Below, piece after piece: positions 44,759-53,601 of a stretch of 64,000 nucleotides of DNA. The notes below the pieces were generated by a model. That model did no database searches, was not told the DNA's origin, and was given only the letters and a program-made list of their open reading frames with translations. Numbering within the stretch: the stretch's first letter is position 1; each line of letters begins with the position of its first letter. Location of the stretch: contig NZ_JAIVCC010000005.1 of the NCBI RefSeq assembly GCF_020866905.1, positions 484,088 to 548,087 of the forward strand, read 5' to 3'. A program made the position numbers and the translations under genes. This stretch comes from Salinimicrobium sediminilitoris. GTDB lineage: Bacteria > Bacteroidota > Bacteroidia > Flavobacteriales > Flavobacteriaceae.

Positions 44759-47239
44759 ATGCAGAAACTACTACTTCTTGCCTCCCATTTTCTATTAATT
44801 ATTTTTAGTTCCTCCTCAATGGCCCAGGAACAGCAGGTGAATTTACTTCCTCACCAGGAAGAAATGATCCAGAGTCTCGATGAATATTTTGCTGTTCAAA
44901 GAGAAGCGGTGTATCTTCATTTAAACAAAAACCTTTTTCTCAAGGGCGAGCAATTGGGTTTTTCTGCTTACGTCCTTAATAAGCATAACCTGCAACCCTC
45001 CTTTTCCACGACTAATTTATATGTTCAAATTAAAGATCCTGAGGGAGAAGTGGTAAAAGAGGAGCTGCTTCTTGTGAACAAAGGCATTGCTTCGGGCGTT
45101 GTAAATATTGATTCAGATTTTAGTTCAGGCAATTATACCGTCACCGCTTTTACAAATTATATGCGCAATTTTAAGGAACAGGATTTTTTCTCTGAATCCA
45201 TTCAAGTCCTGGAATCAAATATTGTTTCAGCAGAAAACAGAAGCGGAGTAGAAAAAGTAGATGCACAGTTCTTACCCGAAAGTGGTCACCTGCTTAGCGG
45301 TATCTTAAACAACGTAGGAGTCATTGTTAAAGACAGTTTGGGATAAGGATTGCCCAATGCAGAAGTGGTTATGAAAGATAGCAAAGAGCAGGTTGTTGCC
45401 CGTACCCGGCTCAACGAATTTGGAATAGGAAAGTTATCTTTTATTCCTGAACCTCATGAAAAATACGAGGGACTGGTTTTAACCGGTGAAAAAGAAATTC
45501 CTGTTGGTTTCGGGAAGAAGGTAGATCAAACGGGGGTAATAATTTCTGGAAGTCAAAGAAAAAACCAGTTGAATATCCTTGTAAAGACGAATTTGGAGAC
45601 CATGCCCCAGGTTCACTCAAGGCCTTACGTCCTGCGTATCCAGGGAAGGAATCTTTCCGGCACTTTTATAATCGATTTTGAGGAGGAGAAAACGATTCCT
45701 TTGATGGTTGACCTGTCCGTCCTGGATGCAGGAATAAATGTTGTCACCCTATTTAATGAAGAACAAAGACCTGTAGCCGAAAGGCTTTTCTTTAATTACA
45801 ATGGATTACCGATAGCAAAGGCCGCAAAATTATCTCATAAGGAAGTAAATGATTCTCTACAACTAAAGCTTTCCTTTGGTGATAAACGGGATAGAGCCAT
45901 GAGTATATCAGTGCTACCCACCAACAGTGTTTCATATTCAAGAAATCACAATATAGTGTCCCACAACCTCCTGCAACCTTACATTAGAGGTGCGGTTGAG
46001 AACGGAGGCTGGTATTTTGAAGACATAACTGAGGCTAAAAAAAATGAGCTGGACAATCTTTTGATTACTCAGGGCTGGAGTAGTTATGACTGGCAAAACA
46101 TCTTCAATTTCGACAAGAATCTTCAATATAATTTTGAGGATCATATTTCCTTGAAGGTTCATGTCTCAAAAAAGGATCAGAAGAGGAAGAATTTGAAGTA
46201 CATGATCCATGCTTCAGATATAAATCCGCTTCAGGTTATTGATTTGCCCGAAGGAACTCCGGAGTTTTTCTTTGATGGATATCTTCCGACCAAGGATGAA
46301 CAAATGATCATTTCCAGAATGCAACCCGACGGGGATTTACTACCTGCACAGGTATCTATTCAGTTTTTCCCCAACTCTATACCAGATTTTCGGCCACAAG
46401 TGGCTGCCCTGACTCCAAAGTTTATAAAATTCAATAAGCAAAATACCTCCCTCGTCCCGGCCTTTGCTGATGTTGAGCAGGACGCAGAAGAACTTGATGA
46501 GGTGCTGCTTACAGCGACAATCGACAAAGTAACAGAGCGGGAAAGAAAGCTCAATCAACACTCCTGGGGAAGAGTTTCGGTTATACGGGAACAGGATATT
46601 CGGGGCTATGGTACGTTAGGAGATTATTTACGATCCAAGGGTGTTTTTGTTAAAGAAGTGGGGGGAACATTTACGGCGACCTCAACTGGTGCAGGAGGAG
46701 GCGGGATTTTTACTACCGGCTACGGGAATGATGAGGGAACTCCTGACGACGGTGCTAATACAGGCCCTCAAGCCCCGGAAGATCCTATGAAATTTATGGC
46801 ATTTTACCTGGACGACAATTACATGCCCGACACTTCCATGTTCTACGGCTATTCTCTTACTAATGTAGATCGGGTGGAAATTAATAAAACAGGAATGGGT
46901 AATGGATTCATTGGAGCCAGGGGAAGTGTCAAGGTATATACAAATTTTAAGTTGAGGATGGGACAGGCTTTAAAACGAAACAGGATTCAACAATTAGATG
47001 TTCCTTTAGGATACAGTGAAGGCAAAACCTTTTATACCCCCACATACGAAAACCGTCACGACAAATTCTTTGAAGAATATGGAGTGATAGACTGGAAACC
47101 TTTTGTAAGGACTGAAGATAGCGATGAGATTAGCGTTGTAGTTGAGAAACCCGAAGTAGATTTTCAAATGGTCATAGAAGGAATAACAGCAGATGGGGAT
47201 CTTATTTATGATGTCCAAACGGTGTCAGTGGAAGAGTAG
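44759..47239 (+). pseudogene. MG2/TonB-plug-type surface protein gene broken by one in-frame stop codon
   Basis: One frame of 826 codons is interrupted by a TAA at 45344-45346. The 195-codon first part has a signal peptide (MQKLLLLASHFLLIIFSSSS) and AVYLHLNKNLFLKGEQLGF, the beginning of an MG2-like macroglobulin domain. After the stop the same frame continues with GLPNAEVVMKDSKEQ and ends in a TonB-receptor plug-like region (GRVSVIREQDIRGYGTLGDY, then LDDNYMPD and VDRVEINKTG). VKDSLG-stop-GLPN fits an uninterrupted family strand, so one nonsense change best explains it. Without readthrough neither part would work. A sequencing error is possible. Confidence 0.85.
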
Positions 47240-47244
47240 GTTCA

Positions 47245-47252
47245 TATATTTG
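47245..47252 (+). promoter_or_regulatory. Bacteroidota -7 promoter box next to the deacetylase start
   Basis: TATATTTG followed by CAGGAC and then the ATG at 47259. The six-base gap implies a very short or leaderless transcript if the box is used. Confidence 0.45.
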
Positions 47253-47258
47253 CAGGAC

Positions 47259-48161
47259 ATGCTCAAGATCGCTTTTCATCCCATATACGTGCTGCCTTTA
47301 CCTGAAGGTCACCGATTCCCAATGGAGAAATATGAGCTGGTGCCGCAGCAACTATTGCACGAGGGCACATGCACGCGAGAAAACTTCTTTGAACCCGATT
47401 ATCCAGATGAAGCCGATATTCTGGCTGTACATGACCGGGATTATGTGGAGGCACTAAAAAACCAGACACTGAGCTACAGGGAAGCGAGGAAAATTGGACT
47501 ACCATTGTCTGAACAGCTGGTGGAGCGCGAGTTTATCATTGCTTCGGGCACCATAAAGGCTGCGGAATACGCCCTGCAGCATGGCATCGCCATGAACATT
47601 GCCGGCGGCACTCACCACGCCTACACAAACCAGGGGGAAGGATTTTGCATGTTCAACGATCAGGCGGTGGCGGCACGATGGCTACAGCGGAACAAACTGG
47701 CTGAAAAGATATTTATTGTGGACCTCGATGTGCACCAGGGAAATGGAACAGCAGAAATATTTCAGAATGATCCTTCAGTTTTTACTTTTTCAATGCACGG
47801 CAGGAACAATTATCCATTCAAAAAAGAAAAATCTGATCTCGATATTGAGTTGGAAAATGGCACCGGGGATAAGGAATATCTCAAGATCCTTAAGAATACT
47901 TTGCCCAATCTCATCGAAGAACAAAAACCTGATTTCATCTTTTACTTAAGTGGTGTCGATATCCTTTCGACCGATAAACTCGGAAAACTTGGCTGCACAG
48001 AGGCCGGATGTAAGGAGCGGGACCGATATGTGCTGCAAACCTGCCACGATCTTAAGATTCCCGTAGAGGTAAGCATGGGCGGCGGCTATTCACCTCATAT
48101 TAAAAATATAATTGACGCCCATGCCAATACCTTTCGGCTGGCGCAGGAGATATATTTTTAA
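47259..48161 (+). CDS. Histone deacetylase superfamily protein (class IV/AcuC-like)
   Basis: A 300-aa zinc deacetylase fold. Metal and active-site segments: NIAGGTHHAYTNQGEGFCMF (paired His), IFIVDLDVHQGNGTAEIF (metal Asp and His) and SGVDILSTDKLGKLG (third ligand). Bacterial members deacetylate acetyl-lysines, acetoin-pathway targets or polyamines; the substrate here is not known. The ATG at 47259 begins MLKIAFHPIYVLPLPEGHRF, the family start, 19 bases after the broken gene. A palindromic terminator follows. Confidence 0.92.
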   Translation: MLKIAFHPIYVLPLPEGHRFPMEKYELVPQQLLHEGTCTRENFFEPDYPDEADILAVHDRDYVEALKNQTLSYREARKIGLPLSEQLVEREFIIASGTIKAAEYALQHGIAMNIAGGTHHAYTNQGEGFCMFNDQAVAARWLQRNKLAEKIFIVDLDVHQGNGTAEIFQNDPSVFTFSMHGRNNYPFKKEKSDLDIELENGTGDKEYLKILKNTLPNLIEEQKPDFIFYLSGVDILSTDKLGKLGCTEAGCKERDRYVLQTCHDLKIPVEVSMGGGYSPHIKNIIDAHANTFRLAQEIYF

Positions 48162-48197
48162 AACAATAAGCGCAGGAGATCTCCTGCGCTTGTTGTT
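48162..48197. terminator. Bidirectional terminator palindrome between deacetylase and ssb genes
   Basis: A perfect 24-base palindrome (48168-48191: AAGCGCAGGAGA and its complement) extended by AACAA and TTGTT arms. It serves convergent genes and has almost no loop in the DNA form. Confidence 0.8.
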
Positions 48198-48213
48198 TTA
48201 AAAGGTCATTTTT

Positions 48214-48552
48214 TCAGGCTTGCTTTTCCGGTAATATCAACTCTCTGCACACGATCTCTGTGACATATTTTTTGTTGCCGTTCTTGTCTTCATAGCTGCG
48301 GCTGCTAAGTTTTCCTTCGATCTCAATTTCCCTTCCTTTGGGAACCTGTTTTTCGACCATTTCGGCCAGTTTTCCCCAGGCAACTACGTTATGCCACTGA
48401 GTGACGGTTGTCTTTTGACCATTCTGTTTGGTAAATGTCTCCCGGGTGGCAATTGAGAATTTTGCAAGTTTTGTTCCGGTGCTAAGGGTCATGATCTCCG
48501 GGGCTTTGCCCACATTGCCCGATAGCTGCACGTTGTTCTTTATTGTGTTCAT
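48214..48552 (-). CDS. ssb: Single-stranded DNA-binding protein, short form 1
   Basis: A 112-aa OB-fold SSB: NNVQLSGNVGKAPEIMTLST, TVTQWHNVVAWGKLAEMVEK and KGREIEIEGKLSSRSYED. It ends at CRELILPEKQA directly after the OB fold, without the disordered linker and acidic tip (DDDIPF-like) of the housekeeping SSB. I use the ATG at 48552; the longer frame from 48606 would add 18 non-family residues that lie in the upstream ssb gene. It is the most diverged of three tandem copies. Confidence 0.92.
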   Translation of the reverse strand: MNTIKNNVQLSGNVGKAPEIMTLSTGTKLAKFSIATRETFTKQNGQKTTVTQWHNVVAWGKLAEMVEKQVPKGREIEIEGKLSSRSYEDKNGNKKYVTEIVCRELILPEKQA

Positions 48553-48580
48553 GATAGTATGGATTATGTTGGCCAGATCG

Positions 48581-48913
48581 TTATTTTCCGAGAAGCAGTA
48601 CCTCATTGCAGATGACTTCGGTTACATATTTTTTTACTCCGTCTTTGTCATCATAACTCCGGCTGGTGAGTCGGCCTTCCAGGCCTATCTCTTTTCCTTT
48701 TGGTACGTAATTTTCAATTAGTTCGGCGGTCTTGCCCCAGGCGACCACATTGTGCCACTGGGTATCGGTTACTTTTTCTCCCTTGTTGTTCTTATAGGTT
48801 TCATTAGTGGCGATTGAAAATCTAGCCATTTTCTTACCCGATTCAAATGTGAGGATCTCCGGTGTCTGACCTACATTCCCAATCAACTGTACTTTGTTTC
48901 TTAGTGCATTCAT
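48581..48913 (-). CDS. ssb: Single-stranded DNA-binding protein, short form 2
   Basis: A 110-aa OB-fold SSB with MNALRNKVQLIGNVGQTPEI, TDTQWHNVVAWGKTAELIEN and EIGLEGRLTSRSYDDKDGVK, ending EVLLLGK, again without a C-terminal acidic tip. It is about 28 bases from copy 1 and 42 from copy 3, and nearly identical to copy 3 in protein sequence, with about a dozen differences. Recent tandem duplication is the simplest explanation. Confidence 0.93.
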   Translation of the reverse strand: MNALRNKVQLIGNVGQTPEILTFESGKKMARFSIATNETYKNNKGEKVTDTQWHNVVAWGKTAELIENYVPKGKEIGLEGRLTSRSYDDKDGVKKYVTEVICNEVLLLGK

Positions 48914-48955
48914 GATTTCTGTTTTTTAATGTTTTTAATTATTCTCAGTTTCTTA

Positions 48956-49288
48956 CTATTTCCCCAGTAAAAGGACTTCGCTGCATAGTACTTCGGTTAC
49001 GTATCTGGTAACACCTTCTTTGTCCTCATAGCTGCGGCTGGTAAGTTTTCCCTCAATACCGATCTCTTTTCCTTTCGGAACATAATTTTCGATGAGCTCT
49101 GCAGTCTTTCCCCAGGCTACTACATTATGCCATTGGGTGTCGGTTACTTTCTCGCCCTGGGCATTTTTATAGGTTTCATTTGTGGCGATGGAGAATCTTG
49201 CCATTTTCTTACCCGATTCGAAGCTGAGGATCTCCGGTGCGTTGCCTACATTCCCAATCAACTGTACTTTGTTTCTTAGTGCATTCAT
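48956..49288 (-). CDS. ssb: Single-stranded DNA-binding protein, short form 3
   Basis: A 110-aa copy that matches the middle gene over its length (LRNKVQLIGNVGNAPEILSF, KGKEIGIEGKLTSRSYED, CSEVLLLGK). It is first in the presumed three-gene transcript. All three lack the partner-recruiting C-terminus, so they probably act besides a full-length SSB encoded elsewhere, for example in competence or recombination; this is inference. Confidence 0.93.
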   Translation of the reverse strand: MNALRNKVQLIGNVGNAPEILSFESGKKMARFSIATNETYKNAQGEKVTDTQWHNVVAWGKTAELIENYVPKGKEIGIEGKLTSRSYEDKEGVTRYVTEVLCSEVLLLGK

Positions 49289-49471
49289 GTTATAAAGAAT
49301 TAAATAAGTTGAAAATCATTCGTTCATTTCAACAGGACAAACCTACTACCACCAACAAATGATAATCGGTTGATACTGATTTGTTTTCGTTTAGATCTGT
49401 TTGTAAGCATTTGTAAATGGCTATGCTTGCAGCTAATTTTTTCGTATTATTACATGTATAGACCTTCTGCC

Positions 49472-50035
49472 ATGAAAAAGCTGATCCTTTTACTCCTTAT
49501 CTCTACTCTGCTTTCTTCCTGCAGGGAAAAACAACAGGCTGAAGAACAGGTGGTAGTTGAAAGCTCTCTTTTTGAAACGGAATTCACTGACTACAGGCAT
49601 TTGAAGATGTTGGCAGGTTACGAAAAGGTGATTGATACTTCAGTATATATGGGCACCCCCGAGGATACCTACAGGCTATTGAACCTTAGGAAGAATGGAG
49701 ATTACCTTGTGCTCTTCTACAAGGTGGCAGGGCGGGATGAGCAGGAAATCAAGCACACAACTTACCTTGCATTAGATACGCTTCTGGTAAAAAAACTGCA
49801 GAACGATGAACGCGTAACCGTGGGTTACTGTTATCATGTAGACTATCATGAAGGTGAGATCGTAGCCCTTGTCAAAGGGACAGGTAAAACAGATGTGATG
49901 GAGACAGTTAGGGCCTGGAGGGCAAATCCCGAATCTGAAGAAATCGAACCTCTACAGGACTTTGGTGACATCAAATGTCTTGATCAATTCTTTGAGAGTG
50001 AGAATTCGACAATCCCTATAGAAGATATTTCATGA
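49472..50035 (+). CDS. Uncharacterised lipoprotein, first gene of a mini-ABC operon
   Basis: From ATG 49472, 187 aa. MKKLILLLLISTLLSSCREK is a lipoprotein signal with lipobox LSSC. The body (FTDYRHLKMLAGYEKVIDTS, GDYLVLFYKVAGRDEQEIKH) is not recognised. An upstream start at 49370 would place 34 odd residues before the signal. Its last codons overlap the next gene by four bases. Confidence 0.75.
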   Translation: MKKLILLLLISTLLSSCREKQQAEEQVVVESSLFETEFTDYRHLKMLAGYEKVIDTSVYMGTPEDTYRLLNLRKNGDYLVLFYKVAGRDEQEIKHTTYLALDTLLVKKLQNDERVTVGYCYHVDYHEGEIVALVKGTGKTDVMETVRAWRANPESEEIEPLQDFGDIKCLDQFFESENSTIPIEDIS

Positions 50036-50313
50036 ATTTGAGAGCCTTCTGGAAGTATTACCGGGATTTTAATTTCTTCAATCTCGTCTTTTCTGTTATA
50101 AGCGCAATTTATTTTGGAGTGATAATCGGCCTGCTCATTTTTATTTCATTTGGTATGTTTATCGGTTTTTTTGGATTCCATTATTTCAGGAAGAATGAAT
50201 ATTATCTTTATTTCAACCTCGGCTTAAGCAGGAGTTATTTGATCAAAAGGGTCTGGATCCTGAACGTTATCTTTATTTTGCCTGTCCTCCTAATACTTTT
50301 CTTATTTATATGA
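50032..50313 (+). CDS. Small three-TM membrane protein, possible ABC permease partner
   Basis: A 93-aa hydrophobic protein with segments at about 18-36, 36-52 and 73-93 and the charged patch RKNEYYLYFNLGLSRSYLIK between them. The position between a lipoprotein and an ABC ATPase, with four-base overlaps on both sides, suggests it is the membrane part of the transporter. It is far smaller than normal ABC permeases. NLGLSRSYLIKRVWILN resembles an inter-TM coupling stretch, but this is only inference. Confidence 0.7.
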   Translation: MNLRAFWKYYRDFNFFNLVFSVISAIYFGVIIGLLIFISFGMFIGFFGFHYFRKNEYYLYFNLGLSRSYLIKRVWILNVIFILPVLLILFLFI

Positions 50314-50978
50314 ATCGGTTAGAGGTAACAGGAGTGAATAAGAGCTTCGGAAAAAGGCAGATTTTAAAAGAAATTTCCTTCAGCTGCAAAAAGGGAGAAA
50401 TAATTGGCCTTTTTGGAAGGAATGGTTCCGGTAAATCCTCTTTACTTAAAGGAATGATGGGAACTTTAAAAGTGGGTTCATTAAATTTGAATATTGATGG
50501 TGTGAAGATGAAGGCTTCAGAGGTTATTCCGCAGCAAAAAATTGGCTTTTTACCGCAGGATACTTTCCTTCCGAAGGAGATGAAAGTGCGCGATGTTATT
50601 CCATTAATTTTTCCGGAAGGGGAAGCACAGGACAGGATTTTTTACGCTCCCGGGGTTGCTGCTTTTGATGGTCAAAAGACAGGAAAGCTCTCTGCCGGAC
50701 AGTTAAAATACCTGGAGGTGCTGTTACTTTCCCACCTGCCGCACCCTTTCCTGCTGCTTGATGAACTATTTTCAATGGTGGAGCCGCAGTATATTGAAAA
50801 AATAAAAGAACTTCTACTCAATCTAAGAACTACTAAGGGATTAGTAATTACTGATCATTACTATCGTGATGTGCTGGAAATCTCCAACCGTAGCTTTGTT
50901 TTAAAGGATGGAAATTTGTTTGGAGTAGAGAATGAGAAAGACCTGGCAACCTTTGAATATTTAAAAGAAAGAAATTAA
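50310..50978 (+). CDS. ABC transporter ATP-binding protein, atypical
   Basis: A 222-aa nucleotide-binding domain. Walker A is LFGRNGSGKSSLLK, Walker B region HPFLLLDELFSMVEP and the H-loop sits in ITDHYYRDVLE. The signature is LSAGQLKYLEVL rather than LSGGQ, and the Walker B glutamate is in DELF. The region between Walker A and signature is short (GFLPQDTFLPKEMKVRDVIP). Overlaps both neighbours. It may export or insert the lipoprotein or a small lipid; no substrate is evident. Confidence 0.88.
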   Translation: MNRLEVTGVNKSFGKRQILKEISFSCKKGEIIGLFGRNGSGKSSLLKGMMGTLKVGSLNLNIDGVKMKASEVIPQQKIGFLPQDTFLPKEMKVRDVIPLIFPEGEAQDRIFYAPGVAAFDGQKTGKLSAGQLKYLEVLLLSHLPHPFLLLDELFSMVEPQYIEKIKELLLNLRTTKGLVITDHYYRDVLEISNRSFVLKDGNLFGVENEKDLATFEYLKERN

Positions 50979-51451
50979 TGAAACCAGCTTCTGCTAAAGA
51001 GATAAGAGATGAATTAAAACATCAGGACAGGGAAGAGCTGCTGCAAATAGTCCTGCGGCTGTCCCGCTTTAAAAAGGAAAACAAAGAGCTGCTAACCTAT
51101 CTTCTGTTTGATGCAAATGATGAAGAAGAATATAAAGCAAAGGTGAAAGCCGAAATTGATACCGAGTTTGCCGCCATCAATCGCAACAACTTCTACTACA
51201 CGAAAAAGAGTATGCGCAAGCTGCTCAAAAATGTGAAAAAATATAGTCGTTATTCGGGTAAAAAAGAAACTGAAATAGAATTACTCATCTATTTCCTTCA
51301 GAAAATGGAAGATTATAAACCTTCCATTCACCGAAATAAGATCCTCCAAAATATGTACGACCGTCAGCTGGAACTGGTGAAAAAGAATATGGAAAAGCTG
51401 CACGAAGACCTGCAGTACGACCTGAACCTGGAACTGGAGAAGCTTAAGTAG
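50978..51451 (+). CDS. Uncharacterised charged helical protein
   Basis: A 157-aa highly charged, lysine- and glutamate-rich protein with no signal or membrane segment (REELLQIVLRLSRFKKENKE, KSMRKLLKNVKKYSRYSGKK, MEKLHEDLQYDLNLELEKLK). Mostly helical by composition. Starts in the stop codon of the ABC gene (TAATG), so translationally coupled. Family not recognised. Possibly a cytoplasmic accessory factor of the mini-ABC operon. Confidence 0.75.
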   Translation: MKPASAKEIRDELKHQDREELLQIVLRLSRFKKENKELLTYLLFDANDEEEYKAKVKAEIDTEFAAINRNNFYYTKKSMRKLLKNVKKYSRYSGKKETEIELLIYFLQKMEDYKPSIHRNKILQNMYDRQLELVKKNMEKLHEDLQYDLNLELEKLK

Positions 51452-51549
51452 TACTGAGTATTTAGTATTGAGAAATTTTAAGCATCAAGCACCAAATTTC
51501 AGGCACCAAATTTCAGACAGGATACAGAATTCCAAGTATTATTTTTTTT

Positions 51550-51573
51550 AACCTGCAACCTGCAACCTGCAAC
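51550..51573 (+). repeat. Short tandem repeat
   Basis: Three copies of AACCTGC plus AAC, after a stretch of CACCAAATTTCAGG-type half-repeats (51490-51525). Simple sequence between the operon and the GNAT gene. Confidence 0.7.
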
Positions 51574-51611
51574 TTTTTTAATTGTTTATTGATAATTGTT
51601 AATTATGAAAA

Positions 51612-52139
51612 ATGGATTTTCCTAACCTAACCACCTCGCGATTAAACCTTCGGCAGATTACAGAAGACGATCTGCAAAATATCTATAACGGGCTTTCCCA
51701 TCCTAAAGTAATTAAATATTACGGTGTGAATTATAGCACTCTTGAAGAAACCTGGGAACAGCTGGAGTGGTATGCAGAGCTTGAAAGGACTCATTCCGGC
51801 ATCTGGTGGGCAATTATTTCAACTGAAGATGAGGAATTTTGTGGTGCAATTGGTTTCAACAACCTGAGTCGGGAACACAAAAAAGCCGAACTTGGATTCT
51901 GGCTGCTTCCGAAGTATTGGGGCAGGGGATACGTCCAGGAGTCCATGGAGGTGGTGCTTGACCATGGTTTTGGAAAGTTGGATCTACACCGGATCGAAGC
52001 CTTTGTGGAAACAGAAAACATTAGTAGCCAAAAAGCTCTTGAAAAACAACATTTTCAGCAGGAAGGAATCATGAGAGATTCAGAGATAAAGGACGGGAGG
52101 TTTATTAGTGTGGTGGTTTTTTCAAAATTGAAAAAATAA
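51612..52139 (+). CDS. GNAT N-acetyltransferase, RimJ/RimL type
   Basis: A 175-aa acetyltransferase: LTTSRLNLRQITEDDLQNIY opening, ELGFWLLPKYWGRGYVQESM acetyl-CoA loop, FGKLDLHRIEAFVETENISS followed by KALEK. RimJ/L-like enzymes acetylate ribosomal or other N-termini; the target is unknown. ATG at 51612 overlaps an A-rich start. Single gene with repeat DNA on both sides. Confidence 0.92.
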   Translation: MDFPNLTTSRLNLRQITEDDLQNIYNGLSHPKVIKYYGVNYSTLEETWEQLEWYAELERTHSGIWWAIISTEDEEFCGAIGFNNLSREHKKAELGFWLLPKYWGRGYVQESMEVVLDHGFGKLDLHRIEAFVETENISSQKALEKQHFQQEGIMRDSEIKDGRFISVVVFSKLKK

Positions 52140-52597
52140 AGCGCACCAAACACCAAATTTTTACCCGCCGGAGCCTGTGGCGAAGGAGGGTCAAGCTCCA
52201 AGCGCTTACCCACCGAAGCTTCAGCAGAGGAGGGCTAAATTCAATAATGATTTGATGATTCGAAGGCGCAGGTAAAAACATGTCCCGTAGGGACAGAATA
52301 TTGGTAGCTAATAAACCGCCGCCAGATCAATGTCCCGTAGGGACAACATATAGATAAACCTTTAGGAACTATAGAAATCGTCACGGATTACAAATCCGCG
52401 CCATCTTCGATTCAAAACATTTTCGTGGCCAAAATTCAATTAACAATTACCAATTAATAATGAACAGGGGTAACAGGTCTGAGTGAGAAGATCTGAGTAT
52501 ATACAAACTATTCGTGTATTCGTGGCAAAAAAATCAAACCATGTAACCTGGAAACCTTCATCAGCAGATTAATCAAAAAATCACTATTTTTAATAAC
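52140..52597. repeat. Gene-free stretch with several REP-like repeats
   Basis: 458 bases without a gene. Two related words TTACCCGCCGGAGCCTGTGG (52159) and TTACCCACCGAAGCTTCAGC (52205). TGTCCCGTAGGGACA twice (52281-52295, 52331-52345), the first followed by AATATTGGTAGC as at 27532. CGGATTACAAATCCG (52384-52398) with flanking CA and GCGCCATCT, also at 56949. The last 150 bases are AT-rich and unstructured. Confidence 0.75.
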
Positions 52598-52945
52598 ATG
52601 GAAAAAAACTGTCTTGAATGTGGGGAAAAGATCGTAGGGAGAACCGATAAGAAGTTTTGCAGTGATTACTGTCGCAATTCCTATAATAACAACTTGAACA
52701 AGGACAGCAAAAACATGGTGCGCAACGTGAACAACCAGTTGCGTAAAAATTACCGTATCCTGGAGGAGCTAAATCCCGATGGGAAAATCAAACTTCCAAA
52801 ATCCAGGCTTGCCGCAAAAGGATTTAATTTCGATTACTTCACCAGCATCTATACTACAAAAACCGGCAATACCTACTACTTTGTCTATGATCAGGGATAC
52901 CTGCCGCTGGATGGGAACTTTTATGCGCTGGTAAAAAGAATATAA
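52598..52945 (+). CDS. Small zinc-ribbon protein (DUF2116-type)
   Basis: A 115-aa protein with CLECGEKIVGRTDKKFC, then DYCRNSYNNN: Cys5, Cys8, Cys21 and Cys25 form a zinc ribbon of the recycled-ribbon type. The remainder (NVNNQLRKNYRILEELNPDG, LAAKGFNFDYFTSIYTTKTG) is a Bacteroidota-specific extension. Function unknown; nucleic-acid binding is plausible. Convergent with the CBS gene. Confidence 0.85.
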   Translation: MEKNCLECGEKIVGRTDKKFCSDYCRNSYNNNLNKDSKNMVRNVNNQLRKNYRILEELNPDGKIKLPKSRLAAKGFNFDYFTSIYTTKTGNTYYFVYDQGYLPLDGNFYALVKRI

Positions 52946-52950
52946 GCTAA

Positions 52951-52983
52951 AAGCCTCCCGGTTCTAAGATTCCAAAGAGGCTT
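52951..52983. terminator. Possible bidirectional terminator
   Basis: AAGCCTC (52951-52957) and GAGGCTT (52977-52983) pair around a 19-base loop between convergent genes. No good T run follows. Confidence 0.4.
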
Positions 52984-52997
52984 CAGTAAAAAATATT

Positions 52998-53471
52998 TTA
53001 AATACCAGGGTTCCAGCTCTGCCCTTTAAGATTTAAGGCTGCCCGCAATACATCACTCTGGCTTAACTGGCCCACGAGTTCCCCATTCTTAACTATGGGA
53101 AACCGCCTGAACCTGTTTTCAATGAATATTTTTGCAGCGTCCAGCACGTTCATATCGGCGTCTATCGTCATCGCGTTACAGGTCATGCGTTTTTCCACAA
53201 GATTATTATCCATTGGCATGTTGTAATAGCGACTGTCGGAGATATGTTTCATACAATCCCCTTCAGAAATTACACCCAGCAGCTTGTTATCTTCATCTAC
53301 CACGCAACCCCCGGAAATTTTATGTTTCAAAAAGAGTTCCATGACTTCAAAAACAGTTTGATCTTTCCTAAAGGTCACAAGGTCTGTAGACATATAATCT
53401 GAAACGCAAACAGAAGCACTTGCAGCCTTTTCGGGCTCGGCCCTTCTACCCTGAAAACTTTTAATACCCAT
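52998..53471 (-). CDS. CBS-domain protein
   Basis: A 157-aa protein with two CBS repeats (about 25-85 and 95-150): DYMSTDLVTFRKDQTVFEVM, GVISEGDCMKHISDSRYYNM and MTIDADMNVLDAAKIFIENR with VGQLSQSDVLRAAL. CBS pairs bind adenine nucleotides. No catalytic domain is attached, so it may regulate another protein. The N-terminal SFQGRRAEPEKAASASV is a variable leader. Confidence 0.92.
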   Translation of the reverse strand: MGIKSFQGRRAEPEKAASASVCVSDYMSTDLVTFRKDQTVFEVMELFLKHKISGGCVVDEDNKLLGVISEGDCMKHISDSRYYNMPMDNNLVEKRMTCNAMTIDADMNVLDAAKIFIENRFRRFPIVKNGELVGQLSQSDVLRAALNLKGQSWNPGI

Positions 53472-53589
53472 AGCACAAGTGTTTGATAATTAGTTCTTAA
53501 AATATAAAATTTATATAATAACCTGAAGTGTGTTGGCAATAATTTAAGATTTTTGGGAGTAAGTCTTTAGTTGTTGAAGTGCTTTTAGA

Positions 53590-53597
53590 TATATTTG
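53590..53597 (+). promoter_or_regulatory. Bacteroidota -7 promoter box next to the M28 peptidase start
   Basis: TATATTTG, with only four bases before the ATG at 53602. If used, the transcript would be leaderless or nearly so. Confidence 0.4.
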
Positions 53598-53601
53598 AAT
53601 T

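Noticed and set aside
51550-51573. Tandem AACCTGC units as a possible CRISPR
   Set aside because: Units are seven bases and adjacent, with no spacers and no cas genes nearby.
52281-52345. Two TGTCCCGTAGGGACA palindromes as a CRISPR-like pair
   Set aside because: Only two copies and the word also belongs to a REP-like family; no cas genes.
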